Below, one piece after another: positions 52,062 through 60,633 of a stretch of DNA of 64,000 bases (position 1 is the stretch's first letter; each line of letters begins with the position of its first letter). This DNA is from Parasporobacterium sp. (GTDB lineage: Bacteria > Bacillota > Clostridia > Lachnospirales > Lachnospiraceae): positions 62,001-126,000 of the forward strand of contig JAFUBX010000026.1 of the NCBI GenBank assembly GCA_017459985.1, given 5' to 3'. Under the pieces are notes generated by a model. The model was not told where the DNA came from and did no database searches. It worked only from the letters and a program-made list of their open reading frames with translations. Position numbers and translations under genes: made by a program.

Positions 52062-52154
52062 TCTAATGAATGCATCTGCCGGCAATTCCGTTACAGAACT
52101 TTTGAATTCTATGCACAAAATTATATTTCTATGCACAAAATTTTCCCGGAAAAT

Positions 52155-52184
52155 TAAAAACCCCGGGGACCTGAGTCTCCGGGG
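52155..52184 (-). terminator. Terminator of tRNA-Cys
   Basis: On the minus strand CCCCGGAGAC and GTCCCCGGGG form a 10-bp stem with one mismatch and a four-base loop, followed by TTTTT. It starts 11 bases after the tRNA end. Confidence 0.85.
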
Positions 52185-52194
52185 AATTCCTGAG

Positions 52195-52265
52195 AGGCGT
52201 CGACCGGAATCGAACCGGTGATAGAGGTGTTGCAGACCTTTGCCTTACCGCTTGGCCACGACGCC
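52195..52265 (-). tRNA. tRNA-Cys (GCA)
   Basis: A 71-base cloverleaf on the minus strand: acceptor arms GGCGTCG and CGACGCC, D-arm GGCCAAGCGGTAAGGC, anticodon loop CTGCAAC with anticodon GCA, and T-arm CCGGTTCGAATCCGG. Discriminator base is T (U), as required for cysteine. CCA is not encoded. Confidence 0.95.
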
Positions 52266-52306
52266 ATATGAGGTATTTTCACGTATATGATTTCACGCGC
52301 TTGAAT

Positions 52307-52335
52307 AGTATAACAGCGGGAGCATTTTCCGTCAA
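52307..52335 (-). promoter_or_regulatory. Promoter of tRNA-Cys
   Basis: On the minus strand TTGACG (52335-52330) and TATACT (52312-52307) are separated by 17 bases. The start point would fall about 35 bases before the tRNA. Confidence 0.8.
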
Positions 52336-52418
52336 GCAGAAAATCGCCTTTTTGCTGCCGGCTGTTCCTGCCGGCTTCCGGAGTCATGGCAGTCATTACA
52401 GCCGGGCCAAACGTGTGT

Positions 52419-52447
52419 TTGCCAGCAGCGATTGTATCTGATATAAT
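52419..52447 (+). promoter_or_regulatory. Promoter of the GIY-YIG gene
   Basis: TTGCCA (52419-52424) and TATAAT (52442-52447) are separated by 17 bases, 33 bases before the chosen ATG. Confidence 0.7.
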
Positions 52448-52480
52448 CCGGGTTGAAATATGGCTCTGCAGGAGACATGT

Positions 52481-52975
52481 ATGTTTTCCGAAACACTCTT
52501 TTCCGAAGTAAATCCCAGATATCTGATTGGGGCTGCTGCCGCAGTTTTATTGCTGTTCCTTCTGATCCTGATCATCAGGCGGGCCAGATCGCTTCCCAAG
52601 AAGATCGCTTCGAAGATCAGACGCCGGAAATATATCAGCATGGAGAATTTCCTGGATTCCTGGCACGAAAGCAAGGAAGACTTTCCCGGCTGCTATGTCA
52701 TCCTGATCTACGACAAGCGGCTGATCGTCAATCCCATGAACTATGACGATATCTACGTCGGACAGTCTGTCAATGTCAGGCACCGGGTATTCTCCCACCT
52801 GATGGGACACGGAAACGGGAATGTCTATTACGGGCTGAAGAGCGGCTGCCGGGTGTATCTCATTATCTGCAAATTGAGGCGCAGGAAGCTGAACCGGGCG
52901 GAGAAAGAGCTGATCGATTATTTCCATGCCACCTCATCCCTCAATATGACCCGGGGCGGCTCCGCCAGAAGATAG
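52481..52975 (+). CDS. Membrane-anchored GIY-YIG domain protein
   Basis: A 164-residue protein. An N-terminal membrane helix (about 15-34, YLIGAAAAVLLLFLLILII) is followed by a basic stretch (RRARSLPKKIASKIRRRK). A GIY-YIG-like domain follows (about 60-160): GCYVILIYD for GIY, DDIYVGQSVNVRHRVFSHL for YIG with its Arg, and LNRAEKELIDYFHA with the metal Glu. GIY-YIG nucleases cut or nick DNA; an N-terminal anchor is unusual and the DNA-binding partner domain is missing. AGGAG at 52470 sets ATG 52481; ATG 52460 would add seven residues. Function unknown. Confidence 0.75.
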   Translation: MFSETLFSEVNPRYLIGAAAAVLLLFLLILIIRRARSLPKKIASKIRRRKYISMENFLDSWHESKEDFPGCYVILIYDKRLIVNPMNYDDIYVGQSVNVRHRVFSHLMGHGNGNVYYGLKSGCRVYLIICKLRRRKLNRAEKELIDYFHATSSLNMTRGGSARR

Positions 52976-52990
52976 GAGGATTGCTGTCAG

Positions 52991-53019
52991 TTGCAATCTG
53001 CAATTCTTCATGCTACGAT
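52991..53019 (+). promoter_or_regulatory. Promoter of the desulfoferrodoxin gene
   Basis: TTGCAA (52991-52996) and TACGAT (53014-53019) are 17 bases apart. AGGAGG lies before ATG 53067. Confidence 0.55.
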
Positions 53020-53066
53020 AGCAGCGGATTCATACACAAGATAAACCAAAGAACAGGAGGGATCGT

Positions 53067-53441
53067 ATGGAATTTTATATTTGCGAGCATTGCGGCAATA
53101 TCATTGCAATGGTGAAGGACAAAGGTGTCCCGGTAAAATGCTGCGGACAGAATATGACGAAGCTGGAGCCCGGCACTTCCGATGGCGCGGTGGAAAAACA
53201 TGTCCCGGTATTTCGGGTGGACAATCATCTTGTAACGGTTACGGTCGGCTCCGTGGAGCATCCGATGGTGGACGCACACTATATCGAATGGATCGCCATC
53301 AAGACCGCTCAGGGTGCACAGCGCAAACTCCTGCAGCCGGGGGATGCTCCGAAGGCAGTCTTCGCGCTGACGGAAGACGATGCGCTCCAGGAGGTCTATG
53401 CATACTGTAATCTTCATGGATTGTGGAAGAGCGAAGTCTGA
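53067..53441 (+). CDS. dfx: Desulfoferrodoxin (two-iron superoxide reductase)
   Basis: Reduces superoxide to hydrogen peroxide without making oxygen, an anaerobe defence. 124 residues. The N-terminal rubredoxin-like iron site is Cys6, Cys9, Cys25 and Cys26. The catalytic neelaredoxin domain has His45 (EKHVPV), His65 (VEHPM), His71 (AHYIEW), Cys114 and His117 (YCNLHGLW), so both iron sites are complete. Monocistronic, with its own promoter. Confidence 0.95.
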   Translation: MEFYICEHCGNIIAMVKDKGVPVKCCGQNMTKLEPGTSDGAVEKHVPVFRVDNHLVTVTVGSVEHPMVDAHYIEWIAIKTAQGAQRKLLQPGDAPKAVFALTEDDALQEVYAYCNLHGLWKSEV

Positions 53442-53514
53442 TTGGCGGGCTAGATTCTAAAGGATCCCTGGTTCTGAAGGTTCCCGGATCCCGGAAATGC
53501 CCGGGGCCGGCGGA

Positions 53515-54231
53515 TTAGATCCGGAAGATTCCGAGAACACTGTTGATGATCGTCATCAGATAGTTGTTCTCATAGATAAAATTCAGAAATACGCTTCCGC
53601 GGATGGTGCGTTCGCAGGTGAGTCCAAAGTCCGTACCGGACATCATCATGATGATCATACAGATCACCCACAGGAACACCACGCCCTCCGCAAGGCCGAC
53701 GATCCCGCCGGCGATCCGGTTGATCCCGCCCAGGACAGGGATATGGTTGATCAGATTAGACAGCCGCAGGATCAGGCGCAGCACAATATAAATCACCAGG
53801 AACAAAATCACATAGCTTAAGATCCGGATGATCAGGGTGGTCAGGTTCACAGACAGGTATTCTGTAAAACTGCTGACACCCTGATCCACATATCCGGAAA
53901 GGGTATTGCGGGCTTTCAGATCCTGTTTCATGGAAGACGGCAGCGGCAGCGCTTCGATAAAGGAATTCTCCACCGCGTCGGCGGAGGCCGAAACATTGGA
54001 CAGCTTGGAGTCCACATATTCTTCGATCCGATGCTGGACCCGGGGACCAACCACCGTCCCGTTTTCCGCGAAATCCGCCAGCGGTTTGGAAAGAGTTCCC
54101 GCCAGCACCACGGTGAGCACCAGGGAAAATGTGGTCAGAAGGATCCGCAAAAATCCCCTGATGAAGCCGTTCAGCAGGAATACCAGCAAAAATATAACAA
54201 CTGCGATGGTTGCAATCAAAGATGCATTCAT
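53515..54231 (-). CDS. CvpA family membrane protein
   Basis: A 238-residue protein with four predicted membrane helices. The first two match CvpA (NASLIATIAVVIFLLVFLLNG, GFLRILLTTFSLVLTVVLAG), followed after a soluble stretch of about 70 residues by two more (LIIRILSYVILFLVIYIVL, GIVGLAEGVVFLWVICMI). CvpA relatives are linked with colicin V secretion in E. coli and envelope functions elsewhere; the molecular role is unclear. It lies 4 bp after the DUF5711-like gene in a conserved-looking group. Confidence 0.82.
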   Translation of the reverse strand: MNASLIATIAVVIFLLVFLLNGFIRGFLRILLTTFSLVLTVVLAGTLSKPLADFAENGTVVGPRVQHRIEEYVDSKLSNVSASADAVENSFIEALPLPSSMKQDLKARNTLSGYVDQGVSSFTEYLSVNLTTLIIRILSYVILFLVIYIVLRLILRLSNLINHIPVLGGINRIAGGIVGLAEGVVFLWVICMIIMMMSGTDFGLTCERTIRGSVFLNFIYENNYLMTIINSVLGIFRI

Positions 54232-54235
54232 ATCG

Positions 54236-55405
54236 TTATCTGATCGTTAAAAACTGTGTATTGGAATTCGTTCCGTATACAAAATGTCTTCCGTCCCCGG
54301 AGATCAGCGCCTCGATATGCTGGTCAAAGGACAGATATACCTTCTCGACTCCCGCAAAGGAATACATCAGACATTCATTATAGGAGGACAGAAGCACATT
54401 CTCTCCTGCAAATGCCGCTCTCCCGTATGAAAAGTCCGTCCCCTGCTCCAGCTGGATATTTCCTGTCAGATCCAGGACCCGGATCTGATACCTGGTGTCG
54501 CTGTCCGGAGCTTCCACGATCATGCCGATGTACTGCTCATCGAAGAACAAAGACTGGATCTCCCAGGGAAGTTCCAGATCCTCATAAACCAGCTCCGGCA
54601 CATCCTTAAACTGATAGATGGAAATGCCCAGATCCCCGATGGCACAGACCGTATCATCCGCCAGAAACCGGATCGTCGTCATCATGATCGACTCATACTG
54701 ATCGAAGACACCGACGATAATATCGTCACTGCCGCTCTCTCCGGAAAGATCATAGAAAACCACCTTCGATCGCAGGGTTCCCTTGTCAATGGACACAAAG
54801 ACCGCCGCCAGCCTCGTGCCATCGTCCGACAGGGTCAGATCCATCAGATATCCCCGGGAAGAGAAGACACTCTTTTCCGTCATGATCTCATTTCCGTTCC
54901 GGTCCAGGATCTCCAGATAGTTGATATTGCCTTCATTGGAGGCCACCGCCACCATGCCGGTCCGGGAGACCTCCACATCCGTGATATTATGGGACAGATT
55001 GATCCGGTTCACAAAGCCGCTTTTGTCATACAGGTAAATATTCCTCTGTCCGATATCCGCGGCGGCAATGTATTCCTCACAGATGTCCGTGATCGGCTGC
55101 AGCATGGAATAATACTCGCTCCAGATGATCCGGTTCCGGTCAAAATAGATAATCCCGTCCCCGGCACATTTCAGATAGCCATTCCCGTATTGGTAATATT
55201 CCGTATTCTCTTCGGAGTTGCTGATCGAGATCGTACTGTCCGTCGAATACCAGGAAAACGTCCTGTATTTTTCAAAAAGGATAATCCCGACGGTCAGGGC
55301 CGCAATCAGGATCAGGATCACGATCAGGATGATAAACGGCTTCCTTCCGCCTCTCCGGTTCCTCTGTCTGCGTTTCTTCCGGTTCCTACTTGCTCTTCTG
55401 GACAT
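54236..55405 (-). CDS. Membrane-anchored beta-propeller-like protein (DUF5711-like)
   Basis: A 389-residue protein with a very basic cytoplasmic start (SRRASRNRKKRRQRNRRGG), one membrane helix (about 24-45, FIILIVILILIAALTVGII) and an extracellular domain of repeated four-strand units with Asp/Gly turns (DGIIYFDRNRIIW, IYLYDKSGFVNRI, EILDRNGNEIMTEK), suggesting a WD/NHL-like propeller. It resembles the DUF5711 family that accompanies CvpA in Lachnospiraceae. Start ATG 55405 lies inside the end of the upstream gene (20-bp overlap) behind AGGAAG. Function unknown. Confidence 0.75.
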   Translation of the reverse strand: MSRRASRNRKKRRQRNRRGGRKPFIILIVILILIAALTVGIILFEKYRTFSWYSTDSTISISNSEENTEYYQYGNGYLKCAGDGIIYFDRNRIIWSEYYSMLQPITDICEEYIAAADIGQRNIYLYDKSGFVNRINLSHNITDVEVSRTGMVAVASNEGNINYLEILDRNGNEIMTEKSVFSSRGYLMDLTLSDDGTRLAAVFVSIDKGTLRSKVVFYDLSGESGSDDIIVGVFDQYESIMMTTIRFLADDTVCAIGDLGISIYQFKDVPELVYEDLELPWEIQSLFFDEQYIGMIVEAPDSDTRYQIRVLDLTGNIQLEQGTDFSYGRAAFAGENVLLSSYNECLMYSFAGVEKVYLSFDQHIEALISGDGRHFVYGTNSNTQFLTIR

Positions 55406-56711
55406 TTAATGCTTCCTGGATCGTAACCGCTCTTCCTTCACTGATAATGGAGATCAGTTCGTCAATCTTATCCGCCTTGATCATTTTCTCGCCGAACAGA
55501 CCATTATATCCTTCCATGGCGCTGACTGCTTCGTTGTATCGGTCAGTCTTTACGGCGTAGTCTTCCCGGATCTGCTCGATCTCCTTCTCCAGTTCCTGGA
55601 ACATCGGGGCTTTCTCTACCTCCATGTTCTCACGGAGCTGAACGGAGTCTTCATTTTCGAATTTCTCCACTGCTGCTTCCCGGCGGTTTTTGGCATCTTC
55701 ATAATCCATTCTGGCCGCTTCAAGAGCCTGGTCATACTCGTAGAGATTATACTGGCTTTCATCCGGGTCTGCCTTGATATCCTTATTCCGGTTCCGGATA
55801 TATTTCTTATTGCCTGCGATCCGGTCCACATTGTGGCGCATGCTCTTCAGGGCTTCATTTTTCTCTCCCTTCTTGGTCCAGGAAGAGATCAGGAAATAGA
55901 TCGCTGCAAATACCACCACCAGAAGAACCCAGATCAGGATCCGGGAGGACAGACTGGAGAAGAACCGGGTGACAATAAAGGGGATCACCCCTGCGAAGAG
56001 CACAATAGCGGCCGCGCAGATCAGATAGTCGGTTTTCCTCAGCGGCATGAACAGGGAGTAGTACAGACTGGAGCGGCAGATCGCGGGCACCTTATAATCC
56101 CTGAATTTGGATTTCACTTCCGCCGTCAGCACCTTGTTCTCGTCCACCGTGGAGGAGTTCTCTCTCTTCATTCTCTCATTGATGGCAGCGGCCTTTGCGT
56201 TTTTCTTCTGGGTCTCCGCCTCTTTGATCGCTTTCTCCGCGGCGTTGATTTCTTCGTCAAATCCCTTTTCCAGTTCGGAACGGGCCTTCTTCACTGCGGA
56301 ATTGATCTTCTCTTCCACTCTCTTTCTCTGGACATCCAGCTCCTTCTGCTTTGCTTTCAGAGACTTGTCCGCCTCCTTGCAGGCCTGTTCGGTCTGTGAA
56401 AGATTGGCCATTGCTTCCTTGACGGCTTCCAGGCGGGCAACTTCCTCCGCCCGCTGCTCGCTGAAATCCTCTTCCGGCTCCTCTACAGGCTCTGCTGCGG
56501 CCTCTGCCTCCGGATCCGGCTCCTGCGCTGAAGCCTCTTCCTCCGGAACGGCTTCTTCTGCAGGCTCCTCTTTATTGATTCCCAGAACATCGCCCAGTTC
56601 CAGAACGATCTTCGGTTCCTCCGGCGTCTCATTCATCTCCGGAGCGTCTGACTCATTTCCCAGTTCCAGAACGATTCCGTCCTCATCATGTATCTTATTC
56701 TCGTTTTCCAT
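55386..56711 (-). CDS. Coiled-coil membrane protein of unknown function
   Basis: A 441-residue protein. Residues 1-80 are acidic and Glu/Ala/Pro-rich, with two similar motifs (IVLELGNESDAPEMNE and IVLELGDVLGINKEE). Residues about 85-190 form a coiled coil rich in Lys/Glu/Ala. Two membrane helices follow (about 227-250 and 256-275: YLICAAAIVLFAGVIPFIV, ILIWVLLVVVFAAIYFLI), then a second coiled coil (about 280-420). No enzymatic motif is seen. It lies between the Sir2 gene and the DUF5711-like gene; AGGGCAATTC precedes the start. Confidence 0.65.
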   Translation of the reverse strand: MENENKIHDEDGIVLELGNESDAPEMNETPEEPKIVLELGDVLGINKEEPAEEAVPEEEASAQEPDPEAEAAAEPVEEPEEDFSEQRAEEVARLEAVKEAMANLSQTEQACKEADKSLKAKQKELDVQRKRVEEKINSAVKKARSELEKGFDEEINAAEKAIKEAETQKKNAKAAAINERMKRENSSTVDENKVLTAEVKSKFRDYKVPAICRSSLYYSLFMPLRKTDYLICAAAIVLFAGVIPFIVTRFFSSLSSRILIWVLLVVVFAAIYFLISSWTKKGEKNEALKSMRHNVDRIAGNKKYIRNRNKDIKADPDESQYNLYEYDQALEAARMDYEDAKNRREAAVEKFENEDSVQLRENMEVEKAPMFQELEKEIEQIREDYAVKTDRYNEAVSAMEGYNGLFGEKMIKADKIDELISIISEGRAVTIQEALNVQKSK

Positions 56712-56722
56712 GAATTGCCCTC

Positions 56723-57445
56723 CTATACCAGCTGGGAGAATACTTCTCCGATTTTCCCGTTAATGATCAGATCTGCCGCCTTATCCCTCGGCGTGCTGCT
56801 CTTATTGACGAGCACCAGTTTATTGCCTCTGTAATAATCAATCAGTCCGGCGGCCGGATAGACCACCAGGCTGGTTCCGCCGATGATCAGGACATCCGCC
56901 TGACTGATGGCGGTGACAGCTCCGGCGATGGTGTCATTATCCAGTCCCTCTTCGTAAAGGACCACATCCGGCTTGATCATGCCGCCGCAGGCGTCGCAGC
57001 GGGGAACGCCCTCACAGTCCCGGATGTATTCCGGCTTGAAGAACTTTCCGCATTTCATGCAGTAGTTGCGGTGCACAGAACCATGCAGCTCATAGACGGT
57101 CCTGCTTCCCGCAGCCTGATGCAGTCCGTCGATATTCTGGGTGATCACAGCTTTCAGTTTGCCCTCCTGCTCCCATTTTGCCAGGGCCAGATGGGCTTTG
57201 TTGGGTCTGGCATCCAGAACCAGCATCTTATCCTTATAGAACCGGTAGAACTCCTCCGGATTTCTCATAAAGAATGTATGGCTCAGGATCGTCTCCGGCG
57301 GATAATCATACTGCTGATTATAAAGTCCGTCCACACTCCTGAAATCCGGGATATTGCTTTCCGTGGACACGCCCGCGCCGCCGAAAAACACAATATTGCT
57401 GCTTTGATCGATCCATTCTTTCAGTTTCCTGATTTCATCTGTCAA
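56723..57445 (-). CDS. cobB: NAD-dependent protein deacylase (Sir2 family)
   Basis: A 240-residue sirtuin that removes acyl groups from lysine using NAD. Motifs: GAGVSTESNIPDFRS (NAD loop), TQNIDGLHQAAGS with the catalytic-His segment VYELHGSV following, zinc site C..C (CMKCG, CDACGG), and GTSLVVYPAAG. The segment after GAGVS lacks the Tyr/Arg pair of class III (SIRT5-like) enzymes, so ordinary deacetylase activity is the simplest reading. First gene of the group that ends with CvpA. Confidence 0.92.
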   Translation of the reverse strand: MTDEIRKLKEWIDQSSNIVFFGGAGVSTESNIPDFRSVDGLYNQQYDYPPETILSHTFFMRNPEEFYRFYKDKMLVLDARPNKAHLALAKWEQEGKLKAVITQNIDGLHQAAGSRTVYELHGSVHRNYCMKCGKFFKPEYIRDCEGVPRCDACGGMIKPDVVLYEEGLDNDTIAGAVTAISQADVLIIGGTSLVVYPAAGLIDYYRGNKLVLVNKSSTPRDKAADLIINGKIGEVFSQLV

Positions 57446-57526
57446 TGCATACCACCCCCATGATTCTGTGTATTCCCGGTATATCCGGGCTTGTCATTGT
57501 CTGTCGCCATATGCTACAATCCCCAC

Positions 57527-57793
57527 ATGTTCAGATTATGGGGCAAACTGTATAAAGATCATAAAATCATCGCAGACCTGACGGTCCAGGATCCCTCCGG
57601 GGATACCCGGACCCACAAGGTCTTTTCCGCTGTCTCACAGATCTGCCTTCAGTTTGACCTTTCTCAGCCGATCTGGCTGGATTCCAATATTTCCGAATTC
57701 CGGAAACGGTCCAGGACCCGGTTCACGCAGGACAGCTTTATCGATGAGATCGACTTCGATTATCTGGAGATCCAGATCATCGAAGAAGACTGA
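57527..57793 (+). CDS. Small conserved protein of unknown function
   Basis: An 88-residue protein starting MFRLWGKLYKDHKIIADL and ending FDYLEIQIIEED. It has conserved-looking stretches (THKVFSAVSQICLQFDLSQ, PIWLDSN, FRKRSRTRFTQDSF) known to me from small Lachnospiraceae proteins without assigned role. No signal peptide, helices or metal motif. ATG 57527 is the natural start; the ribosome binding site is weak. It is convergent with pgi, ending 11 bp from it. Confidence 0.68.
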   Translation: MFRLWGKLYKDHKIIADLTVQDPSGDTRTHKVFSAVSQICLQFDLSQPIWLDSNISEFRKRSRTRFTQDSFIDEIDFDYLEIQIIEED

Positions 57794-57803
57794 TTCTCCA
57801 GGT

Positions 57804-59117
57804 TCAGTTCTTATATTTTGCCAGCAGCTCCTTGATGGATTTCTTGTAGGCTTCCACGCCCGGCTGATTGAAGGGATTGACTCCTTCGATGTAGGCGCTG
57901 ACGCCGCAGACAAATTCGAAGAAATAGAACAGCTCGCCCAGGCTGAACTCCGTCTTGTCCGGAACTCCGATATAAACCTGCGGAACATCCCCTTCCATAT
58001 GGGCCAGGGCAACTCCGTTCACCGCGGTCTGATTCAGCAGACTTACCGGCTGTCCCTCCAGATATTTGAATCCGTCGAAATCCTCTTCAAAAGCCGGGAT
58101 CACAGGATCCTGAGGCTCTGCTTCCACATTGATTACGGTTTCAAAGATATTTCTCTCTCCCTCCTGGATCATCTGTCCCATGGAGTGAAGATCGGAAGTG
58201 AAGTTGACAGACGCCGGGAAGATTCCGAAGTTTTCCTTGCCTTCGCTTTCCCCGAACAGCTGCTTGAGCCATTCGCCCAGAAGTCTGAGGTCCGGATCAT
58301 AGTTGGCAAAGATCTCGATGTACCGGTCCCAGTCATACAGCTGCTGCCGCAGTGCGGCATAGCACAGGGCTTCATTCAGTTCCTCCGGCTGGGCCGTCAG
58401 TTCCTCTCTCATGGAAGCGGCGCCGGCCATCAGCTGATCGATGTCACAGCCGGCTGCGGCAATCGGCAGAAGTCCGACAGCCGTCAGCACAGAATAACGT
58501 CCGCCGATCTCGTCCGGAACCACGAACTCTTCATAGCCCTCCTTGTCTGCAAGGCCCTTTAAGGCACCTTTGCGCTTGTCGGTGGTTGCATAGATCCGGG
58601 AAGCGGCTTCTTCCTTTCCGTACTTGTCTTCCAGCATTTTCTTGAAGATCCGGAAGGAAATGGAGGTCTCCATGGTGGTTCCCGACTTGGAGATGACATT
58701 CACGGAGAAATCCCTGTCTCCGATGATTTCGATTACATCGTTGATATAAGCGGGAGACATGTTATTGCCGGTGAAATACACCTCGATGTCATCCTTTCCG
58801 GAGCCCTTCAGCTTGAGGTTATACATGGCGCCCTTCAGGAAATCCAGCGCTGCCGCTGCTCCGAGATAGGAACCGCCGATCCCGCAGACGACCAGAACCT
58901 GGGATTCTCCGCGGATTTTTGCTGCGGCCTTTTTGATCCGGTCAAACTCTTCTTTATCGTATGCCGCGGGAAGCTCCACCCATCCGGTAAATTCCGCTCC
59001 CGGTCCCTTCTTTTCCACGAGGGTGCTGTACGCCAGCAGGGCTTCATCCTCAAACTGTTCTGTTTCCTCCTCCGGCAGCCAGTCGATTCCGCCGAATCTG
59101 ATGTTCAGATGTTTCAT
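57804..59117 (-). CDS. pgi: Glucose-6-phosphate isomerase
   Basis: Interconverts glucose 6-phosphate and fructose 6-phosphate. 437 residues, the short bacterial form. Visible signatures: VCGIGGSYLGAAAALDFLKG, ISKSGTTMETSISFRIF (phosphate loop), GGRYSVLTAVGLLPIAAAG, catalytic Glu region GESEGKENFGIFPAS and the C-terminal GVEAYKKSIKELLAK with the catalytic lysine. AAGGAG precedes ATG 59117. It follows the amidohydrolase gene by 15 bp. Confidence 0.95.
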   Translation of the reverse strand: MKHLNIRFGGIDWLPEEETEQFEDEALLAYSTLVEKKGPGAEFTGWVELPAAYDKEEFDRIKKAAAKIRGESQVLVVCGIGGSYLGAAAALDFLKGAMYNLKLKGSGKDDIEVYFTGNNMSPAYINDVIEIIGDRDFSVNVISKSGTTMETSISFRIFKKMLEDKYGKEEAASRIYATTDKRKGALKGLADKEGYEEFVVPDEIGGRYSVLTAVGLLPIAAAGCDIDQLMAGAASMREELTAQPEELNEALCYAALRQQLYDWDRYIEIFANYDPDLRLLGEWLKQLFGESEGKENFGIFPASVNFTSDLHSMGQMIQEGERNIFETVINVEAEPQDPVIPAFEEDFDGFKYLEGQPVSLLNQTAVNGVALAHMEGDVPQVYIGVPDKTEFSLGELFYFFEFVCGVSAYIEGVNPFNQPGVEAYKKSIKELLAKYKN

Positions 59118-59132
59118 TTTGCAATCTCCTTT

Positions 59133-60461
59133 TCATGATTTCATTCCCAGTCTGGAAGAGATCTCTTCACAGCGGGCAAATACTTCCTTTTCATCAATGG
59201 TCAGCAGCCGGCCTTCTTCCATGACGATCTGACCGTTCACGATCACCGTCCGGACCTCTGATCCGTTGGCTGAGTATACCAGGGCGCTGACCGGATTATT
59301 GGCCGGGATAAACTGCGGAACGTCAAGATCCAGCAGGATCAGATCCGCCAGTGCGCCGGGACGGATCACGCCCAGTTCCCCTTCCATCTGAAGGGCCTTC
59401 GCCCCCTGGCTGGTGGCAAACCTGAGGACATCCTCCGCATCCACGCACCGGGCCTTTTTCTCCGCTCCTTTATATACAAGTCCGGCAAAATTCATCTCCT
59501 GGAACAGGTTCTGGGTGTTGTTGCTTCCGCTGCCATCGGTTCCAAGACACACATTGATCCCGGCTTCCAGCATACGCCCCAACGGAGCGAATCCGTTTCC
59601 CAGCTTCATGTTGCTGCGGGGATTGATCGCCACACTGACGTTGTGCTCCTTCAGGATCCTGAGATCCTCCTGCGTCACCTGAACGCAGTGGGCGGCGATC
59701 ACCGGAAGATCGAACAGGCCGCTTTGCTCCACGTACTGTACCGGAGTGATCCCGTCATGATCCCGGGCCATATTCCGGAATTCCGTCTCGCTCTCCGCGA
59801 TATGGATCGTAGCCATCATCTGCCGTTCCAGACCGATGTCCCGCAGCCGTTTCAGCAGATCCGGCATGCAGGAATAGGTCGCATGGGGTCCTAAGAGGAA
59901 CCGGATCCTCGGATTGTCCCGGTGAAGCTCCATTTCCGGGAGCCATTCGGAAAGACGCCGTCTGGTTCCATCGTCACAGGCTTCTCCCACCATGCCCCGG
60001 CTCAGAAATGCCCGGATCCCGCTGTCATTCACCGCCGCGCTGACTGCGCCTTCGGGACCAGACACTGCCCCGGTCTTCGTGCTGTGCATATACATATCCA
60101 CAAAGCTGGTGGTGCCTGTCCGTAGCATCTCCGCAATGGACAATAAGGTCGCCCAATAGCTGTCTTCCAGCGTCATCCGGTCTTCCACGAGCTGGACCTT
60201 CTCCAGCCACTGAAAAAACTCCAGATCATCGGCATAATTCCGGAACAGCCCCATATACGCATGGGTATGGGCATTGATCAGTCCCGGCATGACGAGTCTT
60301 CGTTCCCCGTCGAGGATCCTGGTATCGTCTGATGCCTTCGCTTCTTTCGGAGGAAGGATCTGTCCGATCCTGTCTCCTCTGATTACAAGGTCCGCTTCTT
60401 CCACCCGAAAGCGGTCGCCGTCCGGAAGAAGCAGCCTGGTGTTTCTGATTAATAAATTCAT
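59133..60461 (-). CDS. mtaD: Amidohydrolase, 5-methylthioadenosine/S-adenosylhomocysteine deaminase type
   Basis: A 442-residue member of the TRZ/ATZ amidohydrolases. Metal motif PGLINAHTHAYM, conserved HIAESETEF, AHCVQVTQEDLRIL, SNMKLGNGFAP and CLGTDGSGSNNTQNLFQEM with the catalytic Asp are all present, in the form typical of MtaD, which deaminates methylthioadenosine and S-adenosylhomocysteine. Substrate choice within this family (guanine-, MTA- or SAH-type) is inference. The start ATG 60461 lacks a strong ribosome binding site. Co-directional with pgi. Confidence 0.85.
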   Translation of the reverse strand: MNLLIRNTRLLLPDGDRFRVEEADLVIRGDRIGQILPPKEAKASDDTRILDGERRLVMPGLINAHTHAYMGLFRNYADDLEFFQWLEKVQLVEDRMTLEDSYWATLLSIAEMLRTGTTSFVDMYMHSTKTGAVSGPEGAVSAAVNDSGIRAFLSRGMVGEACDDGTRRRLSEWLPEMELHRDNPRIRFLLGPHATYSCMPDLLKRLRDIGLERQMMATIHIAESETEFRNMARDHDGITPVQYVEQSGLFDLPVIAAHCVQVTQEDLRILKEHNVSVAINPRSNMKLGNGFAPLGRMLEAGINVCLGTDGSGSNNTQNLFQEMNFAGLVYKGAEKKARCVDAEDVLRFATSQGAKALQMEGELGVIRPGALADLILLDLDVPQFIPANNPVSALVYSANGSEVRTVIVNGQIVMEEGRLLTIDEKEVFARCEEISSRLGMKS

Positions 60462-60582
60462 ATAGTACCCCTATGATAAACAATATAAAATATACCACTT
60501 TACAGCCTTTCGTTACAACCGGAAAATGCAGAATCCGCCCAAGTTCACCAAATTTCCACTGTTATTCTGCGGCCAAAGAAGT

Positions 60583-60588
60583 TATAAT
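60583..60588 (+). promoter_or_regulatory. -10 box upstream of murG
   Basis: A perfect TATAAT at 60583-60588, 45 bases before the ATG; the -35 region is poor. Confidence 0.4.
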
Positions 60589-60633
60589 GGCTACGGTCTT
60601 CGGGCCATACCATCACAGGGGAGTTTAAACAGC

